A stretch of 64,000 bases of DNA from Flavobacterium psychrotolerans (GCF_003097635.1 NZ_QCZI01000006.1:124001-188000), one strand, 5' to 3'; positions 17,486 to 28,346 are shown, counted from the stretch's first letter. Notes: generated by a model not told the origin, from the sequence alone. A program made the numbers and translations.

Positions 17486-20320
17486 ATGTCTGAAGAGAGA
17501 GTAATAAGAATTAACAAGGTTTTAAGGGAATTAAATATTTCGTTAGAAAGGGCTGTGGATTATCTAAAAGATAAAGGAATTGCCATTGAATCCAATCCAA
17601 ATGCAAAAATTTCTGATGCCGAATTTAATATTCTGCAAAATCAATTTGCTGGCGACAAAGGGAACAAAGAAGCTTCAAAAGAAGTAGGCGAGGAAAAAAG
17701 GAAAGAAAAAGAGGCGTTGCGTGTTGAGAGAGAGAAAGAGATAGAAGATAAACGTAAGCATGACGAGGAGCGCCAAAGACTTGAGGTGATTAAAGCTAGA
17801 GCTGTCGTTAGCGCACCAAAACAAGTAGGGACAATTGACTTGAATCCTAAAAAACCAGTCGCCTCTGTTCAAGTTGAAAAACCAGTTGCTCCAATTGAAA
17901 AATCTATAGAAGTTGTTACTCCAAAAAGAGATGCCGAAAAACCTGTTCAAAAAGAAATCTTAAAAAACACTGTTGATTTAGATAAAAAGGAACCCGCTAA
18001 ACAAGTTAATATTTCGGAGGCTTCAGTAGAGGTTGTAAAAAGTGATGAAGCTCCTGTTGAAGAATCTATAACAACACAATATCAGAAATTATCCGGGGCT
18101 ACTTTAACTGGGCAAACTATTGATTTATCGCAATTCAATAAGCCTAAAAAGAAAAAAGAAGAACCTAAAATTACGCCTAATAAACCGGGTGCTAATGCGG
18201 CTTCGAATCCTAATTCAAACGCCAATAAAAATAAAAGAAAACGCATTCCGCCAAAGCCCGGAGAAGTTAGACCTAGCGGAACAACTACCCCAGGGGGAGT
18301 AAATCCTAATAAGATCACCCCAAATGTTGGTGGCGCTAATAATGCTGCAAACCGAAGTGCCAGACCTGGTTTTGTAAAAGGGAACAGACCTGCAATTGTT
18401 GCAAAAGTTGAACCTACAGAGGAAGAAGTAAAAAATCAAATTCGTGAAACTTTAGAAAAACTCCAAGGAAAAGGAGGGAAGTCTAAAGCGGCAAAATATA
18501 GAAGAGACAAAAGAGATACGCACCGTCAAAAATCTGATGACGAGCAAAGAGCTTTAGACGAAGGCAGTAAAACCATCAAGGTTACCGAGTTTGTTACCGT
18601 GGGTGAAATTGCTATCATGATGGATGTGCCCATTACAAAAGTAATTGGAACGTGTATGTCACTTGGAATCATGGTAACCATGAACCAACGTCTTGATGCT
18701 GAAACTTTAACAATTGTAGCCGATGAGTTTGGTTATGAAGTAGAGTTTATTACCGTTGACATCGAGGAAGCCATTCAAGTGGTTGAAGATAAAGAAGAAG
18801 ACCTAGTTTTTAGAGCACCTATTGTAACGGTAATGGGTCACGTCGATCACGGTAAAACATCGTTGCTGGATTACATTCGTAAAGAAAATGTGATCGCAGG
18901 AGAATCTGGAGGAATCACCCAACATATTGGTGCCTACGGAGTAACATTAGATAATGGTCAAAAAATTGCATTTTTAGATACACCGGGACACGAAGCTTTT
19001 ACGGCCATGCGTGCTCGTGGAGCTCAAGTTACTGATATCGCCATTATTGTAGTGGCAGCAGATGATGACATCATGCCACAAACCAAAGAGGCTATCTCTC
19101 ACGCTCAGGCGGCTAATGTGCCAATTATTTTTGCTATCAATAAAATTGATAAACCAAATGCCAATCCAGAAAAAATTAAAGAAAAATTAGCAGGAATGAA
19201 TTTGCTAGTTGAAGACTGGGGTGGTAAAATTCAATCGCACGATATTTCTGCAAAAGTAGGAACGGGTGTAAAGGAATTATTAGAAAAAGTATTGTTAGAA
19301 GCCGAACTTTTAGATTTGAAAGCCAATCCAAACAGACCTGCTACAGGAACGGTTGTGGAAGCATTCCTAGATAAAGGAAAAGGATACGTATCTACTATTT
19401 TGGTTCAAAACGGAACATTAAAAGTAGGAGATTATATGTTGGCAGGAAAACATCATGGTAAGATAAAAGCCATGCATGATGAAAGAGGGCATGTGGTTAC
19501 TATAGCTGGTCCGTCAACGCCGGTATCGGTTTTAGGACTTGATGGTGCAGCGACTGCGGGTGATAAATTCAACGTTTTTGAAGACGAAAAAGAAGCAAAA
19601 CAAATTGCTTCCAAACGTTCTCAATTAATGAGGGAACAATCTGTTCGTACACAAAGACACATCACATTGGACGAAATTGGTCGTCGTATTGCTTTAGGTC
19701 AATTTAAAGAATTGAATATTATCCTTAAAGGAGATGTGGATGGATCTGTTGAAGCGTTGTCCGATTCGTTTTCTAAATTATCTACGGAAGAAATCCAAAT
19801 TAACATCATTCATAAAGGTGTTGGAGCGATTACAGAAACTGACGTAATGTTAGCCTCTGCATCAGATGCCATCATCATCGGGTTTAACGTTCGTCCTGCA
19901 GGAAATGCCAGACAACTGGCCGACAAAGAAGAAATTGACATCCGTTATTACTCTATCATCTATGCCGCTATCGACGACTTGAAAGATGCCATGGAAGGCA
20001 TGCTTGCTCCGGAAATGAAAGAAGAAATTCTGGGTACGGCTGAAATTAGGGAGATATTCAAAATCTCTAAAGTAGGTTCAATCGCAGGTTGTATGGTTAT
20101 GGACGGTAAAATTGCCAGAAACTCTAAAATTAGAATTATTAGGGACGGTGTGGTTGTCTTTACGGGAGAACTATTGGCATTGAAACGATTCAAGGACGAT
20201 GTGAAAGAAGTTTCTAAAGGGTACGATTGTGGAATCCAAATCAAGAACTACAACGACATCGAGGAAAGAGATGTTATTGAAGCCTTCCAAGAAGTAGCAG
20301 TTAAGAAAAAATTGAAATAG
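17486..20320 (+). CDS. infB: Translation initiation factor IF-2
   Basis: A 944-residue IF-2. The N-terminal winged domain (1-55) precedes a long low-complexity linker rich in Lys, Pro, Glu and Asn (about 60-340). The GTPase domain has GHVDHGKT near 451 (G1), DTPGHEAF near 498 (G3) and NKID near 552 (G4). Domains II-IV end the protein. It places initiator tRNA on the 30S subunit. It is third in the rimP-nusA-infB operon, 50 bases after nusA, and is followed by an intrinsic terminator. Confidence 0.97.
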   Translation: MSEERVIRINKVLRELNISLERAVDYLKDKGIAIESNPNAKISDAEFNILQNQFAGDKGNKEASKEVGEEKRKEKEALRVEREKEIEDKRKHDEERQRLEVIKARAVVSAPKQVGTIDLNPKKPVASVQVEKPVAPIEKSIEVVTPKRDAEKPVQKEILKNTVDLDKKEPAKQVNISEASVEVVKSDEAPVEESITTQYQKLSGATLTGQTIDLSQFNKPKKKKEEPKITPNKPGANAASNPNSNANKNKRKRIPPKPGEVRPSGTTTPGGVNPNKITPNVGGANNAANRSARPGFVKGNRPAIVAKVEPTEEEVKNQIRETLEKLQGKGGKSKAAKYRRDKRDTHRQKSDDEQRALDEGSKTIKVTEFVTVGEIAIMMDVPITKVIGTCMSLGIMVTMNQRLDAETLTIVADEFGYEVEFITVDIEEAIQVVEDKEEDLVFRAPIVTVMGHVDHGKTSLLDYIRKENVIAGESGGITQHIGAYGVTLDNGQKIAFLDTPGHEAFTAMRARGAQVTDIAIIVVAADDDIMPQTKEAISHAQAANVPIIFAINKIDKPNANPEKIKEKLAGMNLLVEDWGGKIQSHDISAKVGTGVKELLEKVLLEAELLDLKANPNRPATGTVVEAFLDKGKGYVSTILVQNGTLKVGDYMLAGKHHGKIKAMHDERGHVVTIAGPSTPVSVLGLDGAATAGDKFNVFEDEKEAKQIASKRSQLMREQSVRTQRHITLDEIGRRIALGQFKELNIILKGDVDGSVEALSDSFSKLSTEEIQINIIHKGVGAITETDVMLASASDAIIIGFNVRPAGNARQLADKEEIDIRYYSIIYAAIDDLKDAMEGMLAPEMKEEILGTAEIREIFKISKVGSIAGCMVMDGKIARNSKIRIIRDGVVVFTGELLALKRFKDDVKEVSKGYDCGIQIKNYNDIEERDVIEAFQEVAVKKKLK

Positions 20321-20331
20321 AATATAGTTTT

Positions 20332-20357
20332 AAAATCCCGATTCGTCGGGATTTTTT
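20332..20357 (+). terminator. Terminator of the rimP-nusA-infB operon
   Basis: Perfect 10-bp stem AAAATCCCGA / TCGGGATTTT with a TTCG tetraloop, followed by T residues. Confidence 0.92.
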
Positions 20358-20603
20358 ATTTAAATTGGCTTTCGTTTTGGCAATGTTATAAATATTTATT
20401 GATTGCGGACATGGTTTGCAAAACGGCTATTAAACTAACTGGAGCTCGTTTTTCCATAATTCTGGCGCTCGATTGCATCGCGTACCTACTTAATCGAAGG
20501 ATAAATAGAGCGTTTGTAACGCGGGTAATTTAAAATCAATTATATTTTTCAGGCGGGCAAATGGCTCCTGACTTTGCGCACAACGATGAGCCACAATAAA
20601 ATA
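20358..20603. other. Gene-free spacer after infB
   Basis: About 245 bases between the infB terminator and the minus-strand terminator of the peptidase gene. Somewhat GC-richer patches occur near 20435-20530 and 20550-20600. I see no convincing frame, RNA or repeat in it. Confidence 0.4.
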
Positions 20604-20631
20604 AAAAGCAACCCTGTTAAGAATTGCTTTT
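20598..20631 (-). terminator. Terminator of the C1 peptidase gene
   Basis: AAAAGCAA (20604-20611) pairs with TTGCTTTT (20624-20631). Read on the minus strand the stem is followed by TTTTAT. It lies 52 bases past the peptidase stop codon. Confidence 0.75.
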
Positions 20632-20682
20632 GTTGTTTTGTGTAGTGGTTAGATTTCTTTCTAGCTGCTCTTTAAGTTCTTT

Positions 20683-21855
20683 TTAAATATGAAATTTGTT
20701 TTTTAATAGCTTCGGTATCGCATTCTTATGGATCATAATTGCCGTAGTTTTAAGCTGAACATACGCTTTGGTAACATATAAATAGCCTTTGTAATCGTTG
20801 GTTTCTCCCCATGAATTTTTTACCTTGTAATATTCTTTTCCGTTTTGATCCTTGGCGAGTCCAACAATATGCATACCATGGTCGTCTGTGGTGTTCATCG
20901 TGTAGAGGCCGTCTAATCTCAGGTCTTCGGTGATCTCTTTTTCTTGCGATGGCCCGTCAAAAATAGTTTTTTGCTCCTCAGGGGTAATGTTGTATAAATC
21001 TAAATTGGGCACTTGAGCTACCCCGTTTTTCCAACTGAAATAAGGTTCTGACACGTCTGTTGCCCAACCAATGGTGTATCCTTTTGAAAGGGCATAATCA
21101 ACAATGTTGGTCAATTCTTTCATAGGAACATTGTATAATTGGTCGTAACTCCAGTTGTCGGAAACCGGCTGTACTATTTTTTGGTAATACCCCCTGTCTT
21201 TATAGGAAGAGAATTCTACGTAATTGTTGGGATTTATTCCAATGACTTCTTTTGCAAATGTCTGTGGAGTATAGCTTTTGCCCATGTAATCAAAATGGGT
21301 TGGCAGTTTTCCCAATTTCTCGTCAAGATAATTGTTAATGTCGGTTACCCAAGTTGCCGAATTGTTATTTGGGTTTTTAATGTATTCATCCAGAATTTCC
21401 TTAAATCTTTTTTGCAATTCATCCGATTTTACTTCCCCTTTCCCATAATCTTCAAGTGTATAAGCTTGCTGTGGCATAGCTCCTTTATCTCTTAAAATAT
21501 TCATTACGTCATGCAATTCGGCACCATCTCCAAGTCCCATATTTCCTCCAAAAAGGATGTAGTTTCTGGCTTTTCCTAAATATACTTGTCTTGCCGTAAA
21601 AATCTCGGCAACATCTACAGGTTTTTTCCCCATGCGGATCATTTCCGATTCAATAAATGAATTGCCGGAATAACTCCAGCAAGTGCCTGCTTTTCCTTGA
21701 CTTTTAACGGAAGTGCTTTCTAAATTAATCAATTCTTTAAACTCGAATTTCGAATTCAACGACGCATTGTTGATTACCTTTTTAATTAATTCTTCTTGAG
21801 CAAAAAGGCTCAATGAACAGAACATGCCTGCTAATACTATGCTTTTTCTAATCAT
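20683..21855 (-). CDS. Secreted C1 family cysteine peptidase (bleomycin hydrolase-like)
   Basis: A 390-residue papain-clan peptidase of the PepC/bleomycin-hydrolase type. A signal peptide (MIRKSIVLAGMFCSLSLFA) is followed by QE. The active-site Cys is in GKAGTCWSYSG near residue 58. The catalytic His is in DDHGMHIVGLA near 333, and the Asn in KVKNSWGE near 348. Cytosolic PepC has no signal peptide, so this is an exported relative that acts in the periplasm or outside. Single gene with its own terminator. Confidence 0.92.
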   Translation of the reverse strand: MIRKSIVLAGMFCSLSLFAQEELIKKVINNASLNSKFEFKELINLESTSVKSQGKAGTCWSYSGNSFIESEMIRMGKKPVDVAEIFTARQVYLGKARNYILFGGNMGLGDGAELHDVMNILRDKGAMPQQAYTLEDYGKGEVKSDELQKRFKEILDEYIKNPNNNSATWVTDINNYLDEKLGKLPTHFDYMGKSYTPQTFAKEVIGINPNNYVEFSSYKDRGYYQKIVQPVSDNWSYDQLYNVPMKELTNIVDYALSKGYTIGWATDVSEPYFSWKNGVAQVPNLDLYNITPEEQKTIFDGPSQEKEITEDLRLDGLYTMNTTDDHGMHIVGLAKDQNGKEYYKVKNSWGETNDYKGYLYVTKAYVQLKTTAIMIHKNAIPKLLKNKFHI

Positions 21856-22085
21856 TTTTTTAATTTTTGAGACTGTAAATATACAGCTTTACTGCCATTT
21901 CAATTTTATTTAACAAAATAATCATAATTTGGTTCGTATTGTAACAATTGGGTTAATTCCTTTGATAAATTGGTAGTAAGAAGAAATTGAAATGAGATTC
22001 ATTTTGTGCTTCCTCAAATCATCCGGATTAGGAGGTGCTTTATTCTTGAAAATGATACTTACTGTGGATTTAGTTTGCAATCAGT

Positions 22086-22340
22086 ATGCAAAAAAACTGC
22101 TTTTTGCAAGTCTTTCTGTTTTGGTTACTAATTGCGTATTTGCTTAAAATAAAGACGACACTAAAATTGTCTACACGACAAATGCTAATGGCTCTAATGC
22201 TCCATGCATTTATCAAAGCCAATACGATCAGATTTTAAAAACAACTGGATGAAAAATATAGCTAAATTGAATTTGAATGAAAAAATAAAGAAATTCTGCG
22301 GCATTTGTACCTTTTAATGACCATTAAAAAATGCAGATAA
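22086..22340 (+). pseudogene. Decayed gene for a small secreted protein
   Basis: With one A restored in the A7 run at 22090-22096, ATG at 22086 opens a frame that reads as a signal peptide: MQKKLLFASLSVLVTN then CVFA. The next codon is TAA at 22145-22147, where Flavobacterium signal peptides normally have Gln (CAA) after FA. The frame then continues NKDDTKIVYTTNANG and on to ILKT before a TGA. Two or three further lesions follow. This looks like a recently dead secreted-protein gene; its family is not recognisable. The remaining spacer (21856-22085) shows nothing else. Confidence 0.45.
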
Positions 22341-22350
22341 TTTTCAACAT

Positions 22351-22379
22351 AAAAAAAAAACAACCCATAATGGGTTGCT
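22351..22379 (-). terminator. Terminator of the beta-barrel protein gene
   Basis: CAACCCA / TGGGTTG (7 bp, 3-base loop). Read on the minus strand it is followed by a run of ten T. It lies 67 bases past the stop of the gene ending at 22447. Confidence 0.85.
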
Positions 22380-22446
22380 CTTTTACTTATGACACGCATA
22401 TTGTGAGATTGGGTTGCAAATCTCAATTTCCTACAAGTTGTGAGTG

Positions 22447-23001
22447 TTAGTTTAATTTAAATCGATATCCAATGGAAAAACCAATGGGTAATAATTTACT
22501 TTTAAATTCTATACCATGATTTTCTTTCAAATCATCCATATATTGATCCACATCAGGACTTCTAATAGGAACCAATAGCGCTAAAGTCCAATATCCTTTA
22601 TTTATTGCTTTTGACTGGAAGTCAAGCCCAAATCCAAAAGTTGTTCCGTAAAATAATTTGTTATATTGTGTCGCATTTTTTACAGCTATTGCAGCATTAT
22701 ATCCATACATGGCTAAAATATACGGATCTACTTTTGTTGTATGAGTTTTTGATATAAATCTAAATTTACCACCTACATTATATCCGACCCCAGCAAATGC
22801 ATAGCCAACTCCTCCAAAAAGACCCAATTGGTTGACTGGGTAATACAACACATTAACTCCAAATCCACCATAATCTTGTCCCAGACCTATACCTAGAGTG
22901 GTTTTGTCAATTTGTTTGGTTGTTGCGGTATTATCTTGGGCACGTATGTTAATCGTTGTGATGAAAAGAGAAAGTAATAATAAGGTTTTGAACATTTTCA
23001 T
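22447..23001 (-). CDS. Outer-membrane beta-barrel family protein
   Basis: About 184 residues from the ATG at 23001, which yields a clean signal peptide (MKMFKTLLLLSLFITTINIRAQ). A TTG 48 bases upstream would put a charged leader in front of it. The mature part alternates hydrophobic and polar residues with glycine-rich turns (GLGIGLGQDYGGFGVNVLYYP, GGVGYAFAGVG) and ends in an aromatic-containing strand (GFSIGYRFKLN), as outer-membrane barrels do. Roughly eight strands are likely. Ligand and role unknown. Confidence 0.75.
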   Translation of the reverse strand: MKMFKTLLLLSLFITTINIRAQDNTATTKQIDKTTLGIGLGQDYGGFGVNVLYYPVNQLGLFGGVGYAFAGVGYNVGGKFRFISKTHTTKVDPYILAMYGYNAAIAVKNATQYNKLFYGTTFGFGLDFQSKAINKGYWTLALLVPIRSPDVDQYMDDLKENHGIEFKSKLLPIGFSIGYRFKLN

Positions 23002-23227
23002 AATTTTAATTTTTAGAATTGAATTCGTTTCTTTGAGAAAAATTGACAAAATGAATTTTATATTTCATCAATTTTACTGTTTTTCTAATTTTCGATAAAA
23101 TTAACATAAAATTGGAATTGTAATTTGTTTTAGCATCAAAGTTTTCAGAATTTTTTTCGTGCCGAACAATCGTTATTTGCCCCACCTCTAAGTTGGGTTT
23201 TTCTATCTCGCTTAAAACGCTAGAAAT

Positions 23228-23257
23228 AAAAAAGCAACCCTTTGTGAGTTGCTTTTT
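23228..23257. terminator. Bidirectional terminator beside the SPOR gene
   Basis: Perfect 10-bp stem AAAAAGCAAC / GTTGCTTTTT with a 9-base loop. It lies just past the stop of the minus-strand SPOR gene. Confidence 0.85.
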
Positions 23258-23279
23258 GTGTGTATTAAGAAGTAAATGT

Positions 23280-23669
23280 TTATTTGTTTGGTTTAATTAA
23301 AATTGCATTTGGATATTTTACCTTAATCTCAATTAAATTCCGTTCTGCTTCGATTCTGGATTTAAAATTTCCAACCCAAACTTTATAAGTAGGTGTGCTG
23401 AAAACGATGGTTCCGTCGAAGTTCTTGTTGTCTCTCCTAAATTCGTTTAATGTTTTTTTAGAAATTTCACTGGTTCCATTATAAATTTGAATTTTATACC
23501 GATCATTTACGGTAATGGAAGAGTTAATTTTTCTTTTCTCATTTAACATTTGTTCGAATTTCGGATCCTGACTAACAGTTAATTCCCCTTGTTGTGCATG
23601 CAAATTTGAACTAAATACAGTCCATGTTATCAGGACAAAAACAGTTTTGCTGAATGTTAAAACTCTCAT
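23280..23669 (-). CDS. SPOR-domain protein, exported
   Basis: A 129-residue protein from the ATG at 23669; an in-frame TTG seven codons earlier is less likely. A signal peptide ends at LHAQQ. The C-terminal 75 residues form a SPOR domain: RYKIQIYNGTSEISKKTLNEF at the start, then TYKVWVGNFKSRIEAERNL and a final KYPNAILIKP. SPOR domains bind denuded glycan strands of peptidoglycan, so this is probably a periplasmic protein at sites of wall remodelling. Single gene, with a hairpin terminator. Confidence 0.88.
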   Translation of the reverse strand: MRVLTFSKTVFVLITWTVFSSNLHAQQGELTVSQDPKFEQMLNEKRKINSSITVNDRYKIQIYNGTSEISKKTLNEFRRDNKNFDGTIVFSTPTYKVWVGNFKSRIEAERNLIEIKVKYPNAILIKPNK

Positions 23670-23771
23670 AAAGTAGTGATTTTTATGCAAATGTACTATT
23701 TATTGAATTAAACAAAACATTAAATATTATTTAGAATAAATATAAATTAACAATTAAGACTATTTTAAGGT

Positions 23772-23801
23772 TTTGAGAATAGTTCTTATATTGTATTTTT
23801 G
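23772..23801 (+). promoter_or_regulatory. Promoter of the ACIII/cytochrome oxidase operon
   Basis: TTTG at 23772-23775, an 18-base spacer, and TATTTTTG at 23794-23801. This fits the Bacteroidota TTTG/TAnnTTTG consensus. It is the only strong promoter signal I see before the eight-gene respiratory operon. Confidence 0.75.
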
Positions 23802-23886
23802 TCCCAGTTTTTAAAGAAAGCATTGATTTTGCTACATGTTTATGTGTATGTCATGCCAAATTTTAGTCGATAATCATTATAATAAT

Positions 23887-25212
23887 ATGAAAAAAGTGGG
23901 TAACCATAATTCGATTTCAAGGAATTTATTTTTTAGTTTAGCAGTATTGCTAACTTTCTCCTTAACATCAATTGCTCAAACAGCCGCTCCTGCAGTTGCT
24001 GATGCAGCCGCACCAGTTGCTTCTGGTGGTGATCCTGTAAAGGGTAAAGAAATTTTCAACACTAATTGTGCTGCTTGTCATAAGCTAGACGCTAAAATGA
24101 CTGGTCCTGCTTTGAGAAATGTTTCTCAAAGACGTGAAAAGGCATGGATTTACAAATGGGTTCATAATAGTTCCGATTTGATAAAATCTGGTGATGCAGA
24201 TGCTGTAAAGGTTTTTGAAGAAAATAATAAGATACCAATGACTCCTTTTCCGCAATTGTCGGAAGGGGATATTGATAATATTATTGCTTATACCTCCGAA
24301 CCGGTTGCTGCGCCAGTTGCTGCTGCGGTAGGAACTGCTGCGTCTCCAGGAACAGAGGCTAATGCGGGAGGGGTTTCAAATGATATTATTTTAGGGGCTT
24401 TGTCTCTTGTAATGCTGATGTTGATTGTCATGTTGTTTTTAGTAAACAATGTTTTGACTAAAGTTGCAAAAGCAAATGGGATATCAGTTGCTGAAAAAGA
24501 GCCGACAATTCCTGTTTGGAAAGCCTTTGCTAAAAATCAGTTTTTAGTATTGGTTACATCAATCTTTTTGTTGTTGGCGAGTGCTTTCTTTGTTTATGGA
24601 TATTTGATGCAGGTGGGTGTGGATCAGAATTATGAGCCAATTCAGCCAATACATTATTCGCATAGAATTCACGCTGGTAGTAATGGTATAAATTGTAAAT
24701 ATTGCCATTCTGCCGCTCGAGTAAGTAAAAATGCTGGTATTCCTTCATTGAATGTTTGTATGAACTGTCATAAGAGTATATCTGAAGTTTCTGATACGAC
24801 TGCAACGCCAGATCATTCTAAAGCTTTTTATGATGGTGAAATCCAGAAATTATATACTGCGGTAGGTTGGGATAAAGACAATCAGAAATATACGGGTAAA
24901 ACTCAGCCGGTGAAATGGGTGCGTATTCATAATTTGCAAAGTTTTGTATATTTCAATCATTCACAACACGTTACTGTTGCGGGAGTAGAATGCCAAACTT
25001 GTCACGGCCCGGTTCAAACTTATGAAATTCAAAAACAATTTGCTCCATTAACAATGGGTTGGTGTATTGATTGTCACAGAAAAACAGACGTTAAAATGGA
25101 AGGAAATGAATATTATACTAAAATTCATGAGGAACTTTCTAGAAAATACGGTGTGGACAAGTTGACTGCTGCTCAAATGGGAGGTTTAGAATGCGGTAAA
25201 TGTCACTATTAA
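23887..25212 (+). CDS. actA: Alternative complex III subunit ActA, multiheme cytochrome c
   Basis: About 441 residues from ATG 23887; an in-frame ATG at 23836 is the alternative, but the later one gives a normal signal peptide ending SLTSIAQ. Six CxxCH heme sites are present. CAACH sits in an N-terminal monoheme domain. An Ala-rich linker and two membrane helices follow. CKYCH, CMNCH, CQTCH, CIDCH and CGKCH lie in the C-terminal pentaheme domain. ActA passes electrons within the quinol:cytochrome c oxidoreductase complex on the periplasmic side. It is first in the ACIII-oxidase operon. Confidence 0.92.
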   Translation: MKKVGNHNSISRNLFFSLAVLLTFSLTSIAQTAAPAVADAAAPVASGGDPVKGKEIFNTNCAACHKLDAKMTGPALRNVSQRREKAWIYKWVHNSSDLIKSGDADAVKVFEENNKIPMTPFPQLSEGDIDNIIAYTSEPVAAPVAAAVGTAASPGTEANAGGVSNDIILGALSLVMLMLIVMLFLVNNVLTKVAKANGISVAEKEPTIPVWKAFAKNQFLVLVTSIFLLLASAFFVYGYLMQVGVDQNYEPIQPIHYSHRIHAGSNGINCKYCHSAARVSKNAGIPSLNVCMNCHKSISEVSDTTATPDHSKAFYDGEIQKLYTAVGWDKDNQKYTGKTQPVKWVRIHNLQSFVYFNHSQHVTVAGVECQTCHGPVQTYEIQKQFAPLTMGWCIDCHRKTDVKMEGNEYYTKIHEELSRKYGVDKLTAAQMGGLECGKCHY

Positions 25213-25246
25213 TCAAATTATTAAGAAGCTAATATTTATATATAAT

Positions 25247-28200
25247 ATGTCATCAAACAAAAAATACTGGAAAAGTGTTGAAGAACTAAACGGAAATAGT
25301 TCTATTGTTGAGGCGCTTAGAAATAACGAATTTGTTGAAGAAATTCCTACAGATGAATTTTTAGGGGATAAGTCATCTTTGTCATCTTCATCTACAACCC
25401 GTCGTGATTTCTTAAAGTACGTTGGGTTTTCTACGGCGGCAGCTTCACTTGCAGCATGCGAAGGACCAGTGCACAAGTCTATCCCATACGTAATTCAGCC
25501 AGAACAAATTATTCCGGGTGTTGCTGATTATTATGCAACTTCGGTTTTTGATGGTTTTGATTTTGCTAATCTTTTAGTAAAAACACGTGAAGGCCGACCT
25601 ATTAAAATTGATAACAATACCATTACTGGAGCAAAATTTGCTGCAAATGCGAGAATTCATGCGTCGATTTTGTCTTTGTATGACAGTATGCGTTTGAAAG
25701 AGCCTAAAATTACAGGTAAGGCCGCAACTTGGTCAGATGTTGATTCAAAAGTTAAAACAAGTATAGCTGAAGCTAAGGCTAAGGGGGGTCAAGTGGTTTT
25801 GTTGACTAACACTTTGGCAAGTCCATCTACTGAAAAGCTAATCGCTGAATTTATCACATTAAACCCAAATTCAAAACACGTTGTTTATGATGCGGTTTCT
25901 GAGTCAGCTGCTCTAGATGCGTTTGAGACTGTATATGGTGAAAGGGCTTTGGTTGATTATGACTTTTCAAAAGCGTCGTTAATTGTGTCTGTTGGTGCAG
26001 ATTTCTTAGGAGATTGGCAAGGGGGCAGCTATGATAAAGGATATGCTCAAGGCAGAATTCCGAAAAACGGAAAAATGTCCCGTCATTTTCAATTAGAAGC
26101 AAATATGACATTATCTGGTGCAGCTGCTGATAAGCGTGTCCCGATGTCTACTGCAAATCAAAAACAAGCATTAGTTAAAATATACAATGTAATTACAAAT
26201 TCATCTGTTGCTGTTTCTTTAGACAAAGAATTTGATGCTGAAGTTACTAAAGTAGCTCAACAATTAAAGGCTGCTGGAAGTAAAGGTGTTTTAGTTTCTG
26301 GAATTCAAGATAAGAATGCTCAATTGTTGGTGTTGGCTATAAACCAAACATTAGCAAGTGAATCTTTTAGCACTTTAGGAACAAGACAGATTAGAAAAGG
26401 ATCTAACGAAAAAGTAGCTCAGTTAATTAATGATATGAAAGCAGGAAGTGTTCATACTTTAATTATGAGTGGAGTTAATCCTGTTTATACTTTGCCAAAT
26501 AGTAAAGAATTTACAGATGCTTTGAAAAAGGTTCACACATCTGTTTCTTTCTCTTTAAAAGAAGATGAAACGGCATCTGTTGCGACTATAGCTGCTGCAG
26601 CCCCTCATTATTTAGAGTCTTGGGGAGATGTAAGTATTACAAAAGGAACTTACGGACTTACTCAGCCTACAATTCGTCCTTTGTTTAATACTAAACAATT
26701 TCAAGACGCTTTACTATCTTGGAACGGAAGCGCAGCCACTTTTTATGATTATATAAAAGCGAATTCAGCTGGCATTATTTCAGGTTCAACTTGGAATAAA
26801 GTGTTGCATGATGGTATATATGTTGGAGCGATAGCTTCGGCATCATCTTCAACTGTTAATTATGGCGCTGCTGCATCTTTGTTAGCACAATCAAAAGGGG
26901 TTGAAGGATTAGAATTGGTTTTATATACTAAAACGGGTTTAGGTGATGGACAACAAGCGAACAATCCTTGGTTGCAAGAGTTTCCAGATCCAATCACAAG
27001 AGTTTCTTGGGACAATTATGTTACTGTTTCAAGAGCTGATGCCGACAAATTAGCTATGACAAATGAAATTGTTGCTAATGGAGGCTTGGACGGTAGCTAT
27101 GCAACTCTTACAGTTGGCGACATAAAATTGGAAAAAGTACCAGTAATAATACAACCAGGCCAAGCTAAAGGAACAATAGGTTTAGCCTTGGGATATGGTA
27201 AAAAAGCAGCACTAAAAGAAGAAATGCAAGTAGGGGTTAATGCTTACTCCTTGTATAAAGGTTTTAATAATGTTCAATCTGCAAAATTGACTAAATCTTC
27301 CGGTTCGCATGAATTTGCGTGTGTTCAGGGACAAAAAACGTTAATGGGTAGAGGCGATATTATCAAAGAAACCACTTTGGAAATATTCAACACTAAAGAT
27401 GCTAAAGAATGGAATGAAGTTCCTATGGTATCTCTAGATCACAAAGAAGTAGAAGCTACAACTGTAGATTTATGGACTTCATTTGATCGTTCAGTTGGTC
27501 ATCATTTTAACCTTTCGATTGATTTGAATGCTTGTACGGGTTGTGGCGCTTGCGTTATTGCTTGTCATGCTGAAAATAACGTTCCAGTAGTTGGGAAATC
27601 TGAAGTAAGAAGAAGTCGTGATATGCATTGGTTGCGTATTGATAGATATTATTCTTCTGAAGATACTTTTGCAGGTGACAATAAGAAAAAAGAAGAATTT
27701 GAAGGATTGTTTGGTAAAAAAGGATCTCTTGGAGGTTTTGGAGAAATGGAAAAAGCGGCAGATAATCCGCAAGTTTCTTTCCAGCCAGTAATGTGTCAGC
27801 ACTGTAATCATGCTCCCTGCGAGACTGTTTGTCCTGTAGCTGCAACATCACACGGTCGTCAAGGTCAAAACCAAATGGCTTACAATAGATGTGTTGGTAC
27901 TCGTTACTGCGCAAACAACTGTCCTTATAAAGTACGTCGTTTCAACTGGTTCTTATACAATAAAAACAGCGAATTTGATTACCACATGAATGATGATTTA
28001 GGTCGTATGGTGTTGAATCCAGATGTTAACGTTCGTTCTCGTGGGGTTATGGAGAAATGTTCTATGTGTATTCAAATGACACAAGCAACTATCTTGAGAG
28101 CTAAAAATGAAGGAAGAGCTATTGTTGATGGTGAATTTCAAACTGCTTGTTCAAATGCTTGTTCTTCTGGAGCAATGGTATTTGGAGATGTAAATGATAA

Positions 28201-28309
28201 AGAAAGTCATGTTGCTAAATTGGGTGAAGATGACAGGATGTATCATTTATTAGAGCATGTTGGAACAAAACCTAACGTTATCTACCACGTAAAAGTTAGA
28301 AATACCTAG
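25247..28309 (+). CDS. actB: Alternative complex III subunit ActB, iron-sulfur molybdopterin-like protein
   Basis: A 1020-residue fused protein. A Tat-like signal (TTRRDFLKYVGF near residue 48) precedes a molybdopterin-oxidoreductase-like domain that in ACIII is known to lack the cofactor. The C-terminal ferredoxin-like domain has cysteine clusters CTGCGACVIAC near 764, CQHCNHAPCETVCP near 850, CVGTRYCANNCP near 885 and CSMC near 935, enough for three 4Fe-4S and one 3Fe-4S cluster. It faces the periplasm and connects the quinol-binding membrane subunits to the hemes of ActA. Confidence 0.94.
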   Translation: MSSNKKYWKSVEELNGNSSIVEALRNNEFVEEIPTDEFLGDKSSLSSSSTTRRDFLKYVGFSTAAASLAACEGPVHKSIPYVIQPEQIIPGVADYYATSVFDGFDFANLLVKTREGRPIKIDNNTITGAKFAANARIHASILSLYDSMRLKEPKITGKAATWSDVDSKVKTSIAEAKAKGGQVVLLTNTLASPSTEKLIAEFITLNPNSKHVVYDAVSESAALDAFETVYGERALVDYDFSKASLIVSVGADFLGDWQGGSYDKGYAQGRIPKNGKMSRHFQLEANMTLSGAAADKRVPMSTANQKQALVKIYNVITNSSVAVSLDKEFDAEVTKVAQQLKAAGSKGVLVSGIQDKNAQLLVLAINQTLASESFSTLGTRQIRKGSNEKVAQLINDMKAGSVHTLIMSGVNPVYTLPNSKEFTDALKKVHTSVSFSLKEDETASVATIAAAAPHYLESWGDVSITKGTYGLTQPTIRPLFNTKQFQDALLSWNGSAATFYDYIKANSAGIISGSTWNKVLHDGIYVGAIASASSSTVNYGAAASLLAQSKGVEGLELVLYTKTGLGDGQQANNPWLQEFPDPITRVSWDNYVTVSRADADKLAMTNEIVANGGLDGSYATLTVGDIKLEKVPVIIQPGQAKGTIGLALGYGKKAALKEEMQVGVNAYSLYKGFNNVQSAKLTKSSGSHEFACVQGQKTLMGRGDIIKETTLEIFNTKDAKEWNEVPMVSLDHKEVEATTVDLWTSFDRSVGHHFNLSIDLNACTGCGACVIACHAENNVPVVGKSEVRRSRDMHWLRIDRYYSSEDTFAGDNKKKEEFEGLFGKKGSLGGFGEMEKAADNPQVSFQPVMCQHCNHAPCETVCPVAATSHGRQGQNQMAYNRCVGTRYCANNCPYKVRRFNWFLYNKNSEFDYHMNDDLGRMVLNPDVNVRSRGVMEKCSMCIQMTQATILRAKNEGRAIVDGEFQTACSNACSSGAMVFGDVNDKESHVAKLGEDDRMYHLLEHVGTKPNVIYHVKVRNT

Positions 28310-28346
28310 TATAAAATAAATTAATTAAGTAACAAGATAAAGGATT

